From positions 15,484,791 to 15,548,790 of the forward strand of contig CM051007.1 in the NCBI GenBank assembly GCA_027704905.1: DNA of 64,000 bases. The letters run 5' to 3'. The stretch is from Muraenolepis orangiensis (lineage: Eukaryota > Chordata > Actinopteri > Gadiformes > Muraenolepididae). Under the pieces are notes generated by a model, which had not been told where the DNA came from, did not search any database, and saw only the letters and a program-made list of their open reading frames with translations. Made by a program: the position numbers and the translations under genes. Position 1 is the first letter of the stretch. Every line of letters begins with the position of its first letter. Below are positions 22,188-33,789 of this stretch, piece after piece.

Positions 22188-22312
22188 TGTCACGGTTACG
22201 GTGGTTGGCAGGGGGCGTGGCCAAGCCACGTGCGCTGGCGGCGCACACACGCTCCTGTCAACAAGTGTTACAGTGGTTGACAGGGGGCGTGGCCAAGCCA
22301 CGTGCGCTGGCG

Positions 22313-22354
<42 letters not shown>

Positions 22355-22897
22355 GTCAGCTATTGCCTTGTCTAATTGCTAATCCCCTCACCTGGGGTAT
22401 ATATACCCTGGCTCCCCGGTGCCCCAGTGTTAGGTCGTTACGTCGTACTGCACGTTGTTCACGTTACGTCGGACATTCAGGACGGACATCGCCACGCTGA
22501 CGTCCCGGAGATCCAGATCCTGTACCTACCCCGCGTCACCCGCCGGTCTCGCGTTACTCTGGTTCATACGAGCGCCCCGGTAATTACAATTACTTGTCTG
22601 ATACCTGTCGCTATTCCGACCTCCCGGTATCGAGACTTCTGGCTCGTCCCTGATCTTCCGTCTGTCTGGTATCTGTCGCTACTCGACCTCCCTGTACCCA
22701 GACTCCTCCCCCGTCCCGGACTTCTCGCCGGTCTACTACCTGCCGGTACTCCGCGGATGGACCTCCCGGTACCCTGACTCCTGGACTGTCCCCGTTTACC
22801 CTTGTGTGTTGTGTTTACTTTGAATAAAGCCTTACGTATCGCTCCACTGTGTCTTGGTCTGCGTTCTGGGTCCCACCGACCAATCCCATTCGTGACA
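22188..22897 (+). mobile_element. Solo LTR, family LTR-1, complete
   Basis: It starts TGTCACGG and ends CATTCGTGACA, flanked by the 5-bp duplication CATTT (22183-22187, 22898-22902). The unoccupied target is visible at 11385-11389. It contains a doubled GGGGGCGTGGCCAAGCCACG segment, an (AC)n tract (22318-22352), a TATATATA core (about 22396) and an AATAAA signal (about 22824). The 133- and 114-residue frames inside are not genes. The 5-bp TSD and TG...CA ends fit a Ty3/Gypsy-type LTR. Confidence 0.92.
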
Positions 22898-22940
22898 CAT
22901 TTGACCATTTGAATAGGTCACCATTGACATACAAAGTAAG

Positions 22941-23511
22941 TGTAGTATAATTTCTACTCGGTGGAATAAGAATCTTTCTCAGAGGTCCGGATACTAAGTT
23001 CAAGGTGTTTATTGAACAAAGCATCAAATGAAAGCATCTGCTGCAGCGAGATGGAGCCTGCCGTGCCAATTCGCAGAACTGGCGACGCGCTCCTATACCC
23101 AACATTATATAGACAATAGCATCATAGAACAGCCACTACTCCTAGTGGTCAAAGTAACAAACATCAACTTAATACTATTGGTCTGAGGTACAACCAGCAC
23201 TCTGGTTGGTCACGGTGTCTTCCTCGGTGTCTTCATCGTCACGTCACAAGTTTATGGCTCAAACCCCCAAGGGGGTCGTATTTGGCTTGCACAACATTCT
23301 GTAGGATACCGTTGAAAACCAGCCTAAAGGCACCATAACAAGGGCCTGAAGGCACACCAACACCTACACATCTGGAACTGCTTAACACATCTCTATGTCC
23401 TAGTGGGCCTTGGGGTCCACCAGCAGATTATGCTGTAGCCACCTACTGCAATGTATAGAGGATCCAAAGACAGTGTTTTAGATTATAATAAGGGTATAAA
23501 AATACACTACA
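22941..23511 (-). mobile_element. Solo LTR, family LTR-2, unit B
   Basis: On the plus strand it starts TGTAGTATAATT and ends ATACACTACA, with TAAG on both sides (22937-22940, 23512-23515). Units C (about 33418) and D (about 48177) keep the unoccupied target AAAGTAAGCAAA. Unit A shares this insertion in truncated form. Confidence 0.92.
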
Positions 23512-23862
23512 TAAGCAAACTAAATATTTATTTTTATTTATTCGTTTTGGGGGAACTGCCACAACCAGAAGTAAGGCTGAACAATTAATCGAAAAAAAGT
23601 GATTTTCTTTTTGGGGTAAAATGCATAAATACACAACCCTGTTGTGATGAAGTCACATTCCACAGATGTTCATACCATCTATCAGTCACTTTGCTGTCCT
23701 TTTGTGTTCATTTACTGCGGGAGGGAATGGGTAGCATGCGTTCCAATGTACAAATGGCAAATAAATATCTTGTATCTTGTAACAGTCTAAAAACGACCAC
23801 AGATGAAATGCGTCAATAATGCAAATGTTCCAAAAATATTTGATATATTATATATCCCTCTG

Positions 23863-26017
23863 CTAACAGGGCGGGCCAGGCTTTTTTAAGTCTGTCCAGA
23901 AAGTCACTAGCTGTTCTGAGGTGCTGAGAATGTAGGTGATGACCCGAGAGAATGTACAGCGATTGTATACATTGAGATAGGCTCTAAAGTTGTCAGGGTG
24001 TGGGGCCTGAGTGGGATGGAGTCCTAACTTTTTCATACACATTCCAATATAGGCATCTTCAATATTAAAGGGTGTGATCAATTTTGAGACATCCACAAAC
24101 CGTCTTGCCAGATCAATCGATAAAAGGTAGCCCATTCCGAGGGTGTAGGTTGGATAGAGCGGGTCAGGGTACATCTCCTCAGGCACATACCATTTGGAGG
24201 ACCGACTGCGAATGACAGGTCTGTTCCACATCAGCATGCCGGTCAGGTATTCCTTCTTGGGGATCCCTGGTGCCTTTAACATTCTCACCAGATTCTCCAC
24301 ATTTAGGAACATATCCGAGTCGATCTTCATGGCGTACGACACCTTAGAGCACCGTGTGGCTAGCCAGTCCATAATCACCATGGTCTTGATGGTCAGATTG
24401 ATGTAGCAGTCTATGAAGTCACTCTGGATCAGGTCATGGTACTGCAGGTTCTCCTCGCTGACACGCTCCTGCAACGCTGTGATGTTGCCATGGCTGGGGA
24501 GACCCAGGAGGAAGACAGTCTGGATCAGCTCACCCTGAACCAAAGTCTCATTGCCCCACGTTTTCCGGATAGCGTCCCGAGCTTTCCTGTTACCGGGGGC
24601 CACAGGAACCACCAGAACCAGATAAGGAGTGTTGGACCTACACACCTCTGTGTCATCCAGGATAAAATGGTAGTTCCTTGGATAAGCCAAGTGGTACTGA
24701 ATGGAGGGTTGGTTTGGATCAACTCGATAAAGGGGTGGGCTTTGATTCTTGTTGGCTCCATTAAAATTGTTCGGCAGATATTCTGCCCATGTTTCTCTGT
24801 TTGCAGAAATGTAGCCGAATGTAGTCATTATCACACCAAGTAGGAGGAGGAACTTAAATGTAGCCTGTAAAATGGGTTTTCTTTGATGTGTTGAAATCTC
24901 CACCACTTCCCTGCATATGGGAGAAAGACAAAGACAATTGTATTAGGCCTACTATTATATTAATTAGTATCCTGTCTGGTGACACTTTTAAATAAAATTA
25001 GCATTTAATTGTTCTCAACAGGATAGTTTTTATCCACATGCAGTGTGCCTACTGAGGGGTGCGCCACTATCATAACATTGTCGTTGACATTACACTATTG
25101 TACTTTGCAAAATGACTCATTACAGTTACTGCACTGTACTGCACTGTACTGCACTGGATTCATGATGTTACTGCACTACTGGCACTTTAAAATGCTTTAA
25201 AATAAATGCTTTTTGCACAATGTACACATGTACATATCATCCATCAATCACTGTATTTGTATTACTTTTTTTATTGTGTATATTATTTTCATAGTATTGT
25301 GTTTAACTAATTCACACTGCGGGAGGGAATGGGGATCGCATTCCAATGTACTTGTTGCAACTGGCAAATCGAAATCTAGAGTCTTTAATCTTGAGTACGT
25401 TAGACAGCATAATTAGTCGCATTATATTTGATCAAATTAAAAGCAAATGGAAAATGGACCACAGCAAAGCCCAAAGCCAAAAAAAGGACACGGCAAAAGA
25501 CGGGACAGGATTTAGCGGGTCAGGTCGATTTCAAGTCATTCAGTCCTGGTTCACAATGCGAGCGTCGGACGTTATACATTTGTATTATACAACTCAGTAA
25601 AGTTGCCACTACTCGCGGTACTAGACCCATCATACATCACATCACACATCACATCCATCACCCAACCCAAGCTCGAAACTCATATTGTCCTTTCATAAAC
25701 ATGGACAAAAAATCTATGCACTTAATGTAGATTGCCTCGGCCCGCTTAAATTTGTTTGTACTTAAGAGGCTAACTACATATTTGTTTTACCATGTTATTT
25801 CAATATTAGTATTCACTTGAAAGGCTGTGGTTGTCAGAATGCGTGTTGGAGAATGACAACCGACATGACAACTCTACATTAATTAATTAAAACAACGGGT
25901 GACTGTGGATACAGGTGATCGACTATCGCTATCATTTTTTAAATTGCGAGTGAAACGGTGGATCATTTACAGCTTTACTAACCTCTCCAAGTCCTTCCCA
26001 CCCGAATCTCCCTTCAT
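23863..26017 (-). CDS. Beta-1,3-galactosyltransferase-like, GT31 (copy B, intact)
   Basis: Same two-exon structure as copy A: exon 1 at 25983-26017 (ATG at 26017, donor AG|GTTAGT) and exon 2 at 23863-24910, with a 1072-bp intron. Exon 2 shows no difference from A that I can see, so all catalytic blocks (RDAIRKTWG, DSD, EDAYIGMC) are retained. Exon 1 differs by one base, changing residue 3 from Glu to Gly in the short cytosolic tail. Function is as for A: Golgi transfer of a UDP-sugar in beta-1,3 linkage, acceptor unknown. The near identity with A points to a very recent duplication, gene conversion, or an assembly duplicate. Confidence 0.9.
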
Positions 26018-26281
26018 CTCTCAGGTAGCCTATATAGTCTGAAACAAACTTCACGTAAAGTTCGTCTGCGCTCCCACCTTGCACCTATAGCCACCTGCAG
26101 CCAACGCTAGGCGACGTGTTTGACCTGTAAAGTAGGGAAGGGTGTGGTGAAATCCACCTGTATCCCATTTGACCGACCACTAGATCAATCATTGACACGT
26201 GCCTTCATGGTGAAGATGACGCACGCTATTCAGCAGAACGTTGGCCATAATATGTCAACTGGAGGAAGGAAATGTTATGTG
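26018..26281. other. 5' flank of copy B
   Basis: It contains the TATATAGTC motif just upstream of the ATG, conserved in all four copies, and sequence shared with unit D to 50962 and from 51598. It lacks the 37-bp minisatellite found in A and C. It provides the unoccupied target (CACCTGTATCCCATTTG, about 26155) of the hAT element at 50963-51589. Confidence 0.6.
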
Positions 26282-27299
26282 CAGGCACGTGCACACATAG
26301 ACATCAAAGTGGGCTTGAGCCCCTGCCCCTTTTCTTCCTCCAGAGAAAGTGCCCTTTTTATGGGATGCTTTTTTTAATATCTTTTTTTAATTTATTTTAA
26401 ATAAATGTATATATATCTTGAAGGTGAGTGGTGATGAACAAATGACTAAGCTGCCAGTGCCTCGAGTTTACAGCTAATTAGCCAAAAGACAAAAACAAAT
26501 ATAGTTAACTAGCTAATGGATTAGTTAGCTCAAAGTTTAGCTAAAGCAATTTATCGTGGGCATACAGGCTAATGTACTGTACTTAAGGGCAGACACTACA
26601 GGTGAATACAGTAAAATGTGTATCTAATGTGTATCTAACAATCATCACAATCGCCACATTGATATGCAAATTGGGCGTTAACTAGGCCTAATTTGCATGC
26701 ATTTACCAAGGCATTGCAGGTGAAAAGACAAAACATCACCTCACAACTTCCCCAGATAGTTACTTACGTCAAGTCAGTATTTTCCCCTGAAATGTTATGT
26801 TTAAATATGCAGATTAGCTTTCAATCTATAGATTAATTAAGACAGAGTAGTAAAACGAACACCATTTTGTTTTTTGGAAGTTTTCTTTCCTTTAGAGTGA
26901 AAGAAAAAATGGAAGCAAAATAGACAAATAACAACATTTACAAGTACATGAAAAAACGATCTTTTTGCCTGTAATGTCCTGCCTTAAACAGGAACTTCGT
27001 AATTTTGACTATTAATTATATAAATATAAATTTGACTAGTTTGTTGTATGCTGATAGATCTTCATCATTACATGATACAGCGACCCACCCTCATATGTGA
27101 AAGGAGGGAATTGTAGTTACACTGAAACTAAGTCTTTGTCAACAGCAGTTATTTTATGTTATGTGTGCGGGCAATTCAGGCAATTCAGTATTCTATTGCT
27201 TGGCTTAACTTTTGGTTTTAAAACATTTTTTTATAAATGATGATGGGAAGTGCCCTTTTTCGCACTTGAGCTCCTGCCCCCGAAAATGTCAAAACATAA
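26282..27299. mobile_element. R repeat, unit B copy
   Basis: It starts CAGGCACGTGCACACATAG, contains the conserved ATGCAAATT / TTTGCATGCAT boxes and ends truncated at GAAAATGTC. It lacks (CCCT)n and the minisatellite. Internal structure otherwise matches the copy at 51715. Confidence 0.65.
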
Positions 27300-27361
27300 T
27301 AAAATACTAAGGAGTCATAAAGTAATAAACAAGGTTAACACACCCGCTATATGTCCCTGAA

Positions 27362-27562
27362 ACAGCACTGATGACGCCTTTTGGTTTGTTTGAGTTCTTG
27401 CACATTGGACTAAAGAACGCTGCGCATACAATCCAGCGGTTCATGGACTCTGTGCTGCGGGACCTGCCTTTTATTCTTGTTTACTTGGACGACATTTTTA
27501 TTGCCAGCACACCCAATGCAGAGCACCATGCCAACTCCCAAATAAAGTGGACTAACGGCTAA
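27362..27562 (+). pseudogene. Gypsy RT fragment, unit B
   Basis: The frame starting at 27371 reads MTPFGLFEFLHIGLKNAAHT...VYLDDIFIASTPNAEHHAN and runs into a stop. Compared with the first copy it has lost the sequence between NAEHHANSQI and KWTNG, a deletion shared with the copies at 36790, 52690 and 56050. Confidence 0.85.
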
Positions 27563-27622
27563 TGGCTTTCCTGCAAACAATTTAATACAATGATGCTGAT
27601 AAAAACTCATATTTCACACATG

Positions 27623-28117
27623 TTGTCACGGCCGGGTGTAGGTGGGACCCAAGAGCAGGGAGAACAGACGTCAGATGGTACAGGTGCTTTAATGTCGGAT
27701 CCAAGGCAGAGGTACAGACAGGGCGAATCCAAAACGTGGTCAAGGCAAGCAGGGGTCGGTAACAGGTAGTCGAGGGTTGAGGCAGATTTACAAAAACGCA
27801 AGGCAAAAACGAGGTTGTTTATCCAGACGAGGGTCAAAACTCAGCGGATCAATAGGCAGAACAACAACGAACTTAGCTTGATGCGACCGTGAGGCTTACT
27901 GAAAATCGGGGTGATGATCCAGCAATGAGTTAGACAACAGACACGGCTTAAATACAGCTTGGTAATTAGGTGTGATTGACAACAGGTGAGTTGAGTAGGA
28001 AACGGCTGACAGGGAAAACACGGAGTGTCATCTTGGAACGGGGCGTGACATCGCGGATCTAGGAAGCCAGCGGAGATCCAGGACTAGTAGCGTGAAGAGC
28101 TGGGTTGGATCTTGACA
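27623..28117 (-). mobile_element. Solo LTR, family LTR-3, complete
   Basis: It starts TGTCACGGCCGG and ends GATCTTGACA, flanked by CATGT (27618-27622, 28118-28122). At 495 bp it is the fullest copy in the window. The same insertion, with the same flank, is at 6859, 37052, 52952 and, as a fragment, 56313, so it predates the unit duplications. Confidence 0.9.
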
Positions 28118-28122
28118 CATGT

Positions 28123-28948
28123 TCTTTCTTTTTTGTACAATTTGAACATATTTCACTTTGTCTTCATTACATGAAATTACATTACAGTCATTTTACAGTC
28201 AAGCTGACGCTTTTGTCACCAGTAGTCATAAGTGTATTTCATTCCTTACAAGTCTCCAAGAACTGAACCAGTGCTCAGGTAAAAGTACAATATGTTTAGG
28301 TACAATAAGGTACAATAAGGTAAAAGTACAATAAGTTGGCTAAGTTAGTAAAAAGGATGCGCTAGGAGGAAGGATCCTGCTAGTGTTTCCTGAAGAGGTG
28401 ACTTTTCAGCCTGCGGCGGAAGATGGGCAATGACTCTGCAGTCCTGACATCCATGAGGAGTTCATTCCACCACTTTGTGGCCAGGACAGGGAAGAGCTGT
28501 GACCGCGTAGATCGGCAAACAAACAGATGCCTCTTGGCGGCTTTTTAGTGTTGTGTTCAGATCTTTCCCCTATTCCCTTGGATACACATAATAACTGTGC
28601 TCCAACCGGAAAAACGGAGAAGACCCTTGCGTGACAAACTAATCAAAAGAGAATTTAGAATCATAAAAGATGTAATTAAGACTGCTGAGATACAAAACAT
28701 ATTCAATACAATATTCCATGGAACAGAGAGCCCGAGATTCCCACCCGACAGACCATACTGCCTGTCAGTAGACCACCCAAAAGTCTCCCGCTTCTCGGAT
28801 CCAACACCCATTTAACCCGTTGAAACTCCGCCTGGTCGTCGCGTGGCCCTTCTCATCATTCTTGTCATCCTGTCCAGTATTTTCCTGCCAGACCCCGTTT
28901 GCGATCGTTATCAATCCGGCTCTCAATGTCTGTGTGGCAGGGCGTTCA
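28123..28948. other. Block W, unit B copy (first part)
   Basis: It matches 7301-7975 but is longer (extra segment about 28330-28480 including CAATGACTCTGCAGTCCTGACATCC-like repeat sequence). A plus frame at 28597-28815 (KRRRPLRDKLIKREFRIIKD...) is not recognised. The block is interrupted by a LINE and resumes at 29971. Confidence 0.5.
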
Positions 28949-29970
28949 CGATAGTTCTTGCCAAGCTCGACACCAAGCTTAGAGGTCTAGGCGTGCCCCC
29001 ATCCACGTGCAGCTGGATACTGGACCTCCTGTCGGACCGCCGCCAGGTGGTGAGGATGTGCAGCACCACCTCAGAGCCACTGACCCTCAACACGGGAGCC
29101 CCCCAGGGATGTGTGCTGAGCCCTCTCCTCTACTCCCTCTACACCCACGACTGCATGGCTATGCACAGCTCCAACGTCATCATCAAGTTTGCTGACGACA
29201 CGACAGTGATGGGCCTGATCGCCAGCGACGACAGGACAGCCTACAGGGAGGAGGTCGGATCGCTGGAGGAGTGGTGCCAGGAGAACAGCCTCGCCCTCAA
29301 CGTCAAGAAGACCAAGGAGCTGATCGTGGACTTCAGGAAGCAGAGAGGAGAGCACAGCCCTATCTCCATCGACGGTGTTGCAGTAGAGAGGGTCAGCAGC
29401 TTCAAGTTCCTCGCCGTGCACAACTCCGAGGACCTCACATGGTCCACGCACACCACACACGTGGTGAAAAGGGCCCAACAACGCCTGTATTTCCTCAGGT
29501 GTCTGAGGAAATTCAGCATGGGCCCCCGCATCCTAAGAACATTCTATAACGGCACCATCGAGAGTGTTCTTACGGTGCGTGGCCAAGGCCAAACGCATCA
29601 TAAAAGACATTGCCCACCCCAGCCACGAACTGTATTCACTTTTACTGTCAGGCAGGCGACAACTAGACTTCCACAGTCAGGCCATCAGGCTGCTGAACAA
29701 GGGCGTATAGCATATAACAATGTATATTTTATTACATTGATTTATATATACATATTGCTCCTTATCTGTGCCGATATATTGCATTTTATAAATTGCATTT
29801 TTATTTTTATTTTACTTTATTCTATTCTATTTTTATGTATTTCTTATCCTATCTTATTTTTATAACTGCTGTCTGTCGTCGGGTATTGCACATAAGATTT
29901 TCACACCACTGCTTTATACTTGTGTAAACTGTGAAGTGACAATAAACTTGACTTGACTTGACTTGACTTG
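28949..29970 (+). pseudogene. L2-like LINE 3' half, inserted in block W
   Basis: It encodes KLDTKLRGLGVPPSTCSWIL, the GAPQGCVLSPLLYSLYTHD palm block, IIKFADDTTVMGL (catalytic Asp pair), VKKTKELIVDFRK and SFKFLAVHNSEDLTW. It then loses frame around 29570 through an internal deletion. The 3' UTR includes GTCGTCGGGTATTGCACATA-like sequence and ends GACAATAAACTTGAC with TTGAC repeats. The 5' end is truncated as usual for target-primed insertion. Not active. Confidence 0.9.
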
Positions 29971-31114
29971 GCCTTCCCCCATCAATGATCCACTTCTGCG
30001 ACCGGTCACCCTTCCACCATCCGGCCCTGAGAGCCATTTGGTTATCAATTCTCCAATCTCAGAAGTGCAGCATCCTCGTTATTATAATGACTTGGCGTTG
30101 TTGAACTCATTTTATCCGTGACTTATTTTACAGCAGTAACGTTAATTTGCTAGTTATTAGCTAGCTAACGTTAATGGTTAAGCGTCGAACATATCTCGAG
30201 TCAGCGTCCTAAAACAAAGACCATAGAGGTTAACTAATGCTAATAATATTAACAACTAAGTGAACTAGCTAGCTTCATGTAAAGGGGCTGGCTGTTGTTT
30301 ATGACAAATGTTAATGTTAGCTAACACGGTTGTGACTTGTGTAGTAGCTAGCTACTTTTGTTTTATTCGTTCTGTTACTAATGATATTAATGATATCGGT
30401 TGTGATAGTCCAGTCACTCATTCGTAGATTAAAAAGATAGCTAGATGACTTCATCCTAAACTAAGCCTGAACTCACACAAACGTCTTCAACAACTATATT
30501 GATTGCATTAAAATTAAATCATATTCTGCCATTGACTTGAGCATTTATATTGGTGATGTTTATAAAGATTATGAGATAATCTATTTTTTTCGTCTTTCAC
30601 ACTCCTCTCACTCTTATCTATGATATTGGATTCCTCAGGTGGAAACATCTCTCCGGGAGAAGACAAAGCTTCTGCCAATTGTGGAAAAGGTATCTACAGA
30701 TGTGTTTTACTTCACTGCTCACTTACATATATGCTTCAATAACAATAGATTTATTTTTCAATACATAATAAATATACATTATTTATAGCATCAGTCACTG
30801 ACTCAACACAGAAACCTTTTAGCCGAAGGTTTCATAGACTTTGCACATTCATTTTTCATGTTCATGTTTTTCTACATGTATTGCAGATGGTGCAGACATC
30901 CATTGTGGTGTAAATGGGAATTCTCGGCCGTTTTGTCAAGGCCTTAATATGGTTGACACACTAATTGACTGATATTGTAATCATTATTTGACCGACTGAT
31001 ATGAAAAAGTATATTGTGATATATTTTGGTCATAATGTCTAGTCCTACCTTCAGGCCAACAATGCTGTTTTTTTCATGTCTCTCCTGTCTAATGCTTCCT
31101 TACCCATTTACCAC
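29971..31114. other. End of block W and single-copy-like sequence
   Basis: Positions 29971-30070 complete block W. From about 30070 on I find no second copy in the window. Composition is AT-rich with TAGCTAGCTAACG motifs (30140-30360). Two exon-like segments lie at 30639-30689 and 30887-30972. Confidence 0.45.
30639..30972 (+). other. Possible two last exons of an unknown gene
   Basis: Segment 30639-30689 is bounded by CTCAG and AAG|GTATCT. Segment 30887-30972 follows TTGCAG and ends in TGA. Joined in one phase they give an open frame (GNISPGEDKASANCGK, then DGADIHCGVNGN and on to the stop). There is no recognised domain and upstream exons are not found. This could be chance. Confidence 0.25.
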
Positions 31115-31611
31115 TGTAGTGTATTTTTATACCCTAAGTATAAAACAAAAACACTATCTGTGAAACTGTATGCATTGTAAGGGCCATGTGTGTTGAGGTG
31201 ACCAAAAGGCGTTGCCAGGAATGCGACCCCCTGGGGTTGCCGGAGATGCGACCAACAGATGTGGCCAGGAATACGACCCCCCCGGGGGTTTGTGATTGTA
31301 AACTTGTGACGTCACAATGAAGACACCGTGACCAACCAGAGTAGTGGATACTGGTTGTACCTCTCAGACCAATAGTATTAGTTGATGTTTGTTTACTTTG
31401 ACCAATAGGAGTAGTCGATGTTTTATGATGCTATTTTCGATATAATGTGTGGCAAAGGAGCGCGTCGCCAGTCTGCGAATTGGCACGGCAGGCTCCATCT
31501 TGCTGCAGTAGATGCTTTCATTTGATGCTTTTGTTCAATAAAGATATTGAACTTAGTATCCGGACCTCGCTTAAAGATTCTCATTTCCACCCGAGTAGAA
31601 ATTATACTACA
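31115..31611 (+). mobile_element. Solo LTR, divergent LTR-2 subfamily
   Basis: It starts TGTAGTGTA and ends ATACTACA, flanked by CCAC on both sides (31111-31114, 31612-31615). Its middle (31180-31300) differs from other LTR-2 copies, with a doubled GCCAGGAATRCGACCCCC motif. It keeps the AATAAA-containing 3' third. Confidence 0.9.
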
Positions 31612-31772
31612 CCACCCAAACGCCCATGTGCATAGTTGTATGACCATTCCCATGCATTCATTCCTACATAAACTAGCTCTCAATCCCACATTATCAAACC
31701 ATGGCACACTCACACTGATTGAATGGACGAACTGAACAATTCATATTAATTATTGTCACAGTCTTCATGCAG

Positions 31773-31865
31773 GATACTGACACCACTACAAAGAGGGAGA
31801 TTGCTCTCAAATGTCTCATCCTCAACATGGGCGAAACGGTGGAGGACCTGATCGAAGAATTCCTG
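31773..31865 (+). other. Exon-like segment, unrecognised gene
   Basis: The acceptor TTCATGCAG precedes 31 open codons reading DTDTTTKREIALKCLILNMG, ETVEDLIEEFL, then the donor CTG|GTAAGG. Composition is protein-like (amphipathic, Leu/Glu rich). It does not belong to any repeat copied elsewhere in the window. No neighbouring exon is found before the LTR-1 piece at 31979, so it may be the remains of a gene disrupted by the array. Confidence 0.4.
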
Positions 31866-31978
31866 GTAAGGCAAGATTACTGTAGAGGTGTTAAAATGCT
31901 AGCTAGGGCTGTCCACTTTATATGATGTGTCACATTTTTCATAACATTTTAGTTATTTAGCAGGTGCTCTTATCAGGA

Positions 31979-32645
31979 GTTGGCAGGGGGCGTGGCCAAG
32001 CCACGTGCGCTGGCGGGCACACACGCTCCTGTCAACAAGTGTTACAGTGGTTGACAGGGGGCGTGGCCAAGCCACGTGCGCTGGCGGCGCACACACACAC
32101 CTGTCAGCTATTGCCTTGTCTAATTGCTAATCCCCTCACCTGGGGTATATATACCCTGGCTCCCCGGTACCCCAGTGTTAGGTCGTTACGTCGGACTGCA
32201 CGTTGTTCACGTTACGTCGGACATTCAGGACGGACATCGCCACGCTGACGTCCCGGAGATCCAGATCCTGTACCTACCCCGCGTCACCCGCCGGCCTCGC
32301 GTTACTCTGGTTCATACGAGCGCCCCGGTAATTACAATTACTTGTCTGATACCTGTCGCTATTCCGACCTCCCGGTATCGAGACTTCTGGCTCGTCCCTG
32401 ATCTTCCGTCTGTCTGGTATCTGTCGCTACTCGACCTCCCTGTACCCAGACTCCTCCCCCGTCCCGGACTTCTCGCCGGTCTACTACCTGCCGGTACTCC
32501 GCGGATGGACCTCCCGGTACCCTGACTCCTGGACTGTCCCCGTTTACCCTTGTGTGTTGTGTTTACTTTGAATAAAGCCTTACGTATCGCTCCACTGTGT
32601 CTTGGTCTGCGTTCTGGGTCCCACCGACCAATCCCATTCGTGACA
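31979..32645 (+). mobile_element. LTR-1 copy, 5' truncated (unit C)
   Basis: It lacks about the first 25 bp, starting at GTTGGCAGGGGGCG, and ends CATTCGTGACA followed by CATTTGACCATTTGAATAGG as in unit B. The junction at about 31978 with single-copy sequence marks the left edge of the duplicated unit C. Confidence 0.88.
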
Positions 32646-32672
32646 CATTTGACCATTTGAATAGGTCACCAT

Positions 32673-33402
32673 CAGTGGCGGCTGGCCCATAGGGGGCGAT
32701 GGGGCGCCGCCCCCCCCCCCCCAAACCACACGCACAAAAAAATTATATATATATAAATTGTCAATGTGTGTGGAATGCACCCAGAAATGTGTGAAATATG
32801 ATTTTAAAATAATATGCTTTTCCTAGTACACATATGCCTTGTACACTGCAGTTGTATGACGATACTGCTGGGGCGCTTTTCTATGCGCCACGAAGGCGGG
32901 TCTCTGTAGCAGTTTAGCCAATTGCTGATTCAAGATATAAACGAGTGACATGAAATGTAGCCAATCAGCGTCCTCAAAACGTCTCCCGTGGGCGCTTTTC
33001 GAAACCCCCACGGAAGACGTAATTTGTGTGCGTCACAGTGTACTACTAGGAAAAGCATATTATGCTCTGTCTCTGCGGGCACACACACACACACACGCAC
33101 ATACACACACAGACACACACACGCACGCACAAACACATACACAAAAACACACACACACACACACACTTACAAATATATGTCAGTGTTTTTTGTCAGTGTG
33201 TGCCGATATATATATATTTTGTTGAGTGATTGATATAGTGATCGTGAAGTACAAGGGGGGGGGGGGGGGTCGCAATCGTGAAGTTCAACAGGGGGGGGGG
33301 GGGTATAGCTGGTAAATACAAAAAGTAATTGTATATTATGTAATTGTAAATAAAATAAAAATGGTATAGCCCCCCTGGTGAAAAATGCACCAGCCGCCAC
33401 TG
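32673..33402 (+). mobile_element. hAT element related to H2, short form, unit C
   Basis: The termini CAGTGGCGGCTGG and CCAGCCGCCACTG are flanked by GTCACCAT (32665-32672, 33403-33410). The ends match H2 in reverse orientation, but the transposase exon remnant is deleted. It carries AC-rich simple sequence (33081-33166) and two poly-G runs (about 33256-33269, 33291-33302). Confidence 0.93.
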
Positions 33403-33789
33403 GTCACCATTGACATACAAAGTAAGCAAACTAAATATTTATTTATTCAACGTATTTTTTATTTATTCGTTTTGGGGGAACTGCCACAACCAGAAGTAAG
33501 GCTGAACAATTTATCGAAAAAAAAAAGATTTTCTTTTTGGGGTAAAATGCATAAATACACAACCCTGTTGTGATGAAGTCACATTCAACAGATGTTCATA
33601 CCATCTATCAGTCACTTTGCTGTCCTTTTTTTGTTCATTTACTGCGGGAGGGAATGGGTAGCATGCAATGTGCAAATAAATATCTTGTAACAGTCTAAAA
33701 AACGACCACAGATGAAATACGTCAATAATGCAAATGTTCCAAAAAATATTTTATATATTATATTATGTTATTATATATATATCCCACTG

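Noticed and set aside
22376..22908. 133-codon plus and 114-codon minus frames, also at 32124-32656 and 45951-46370
   Set aside because: They lie wholly inside LTR-1 and are conserved only because the LTR copies are young. Pro/Arg-rich low-complexity composition.
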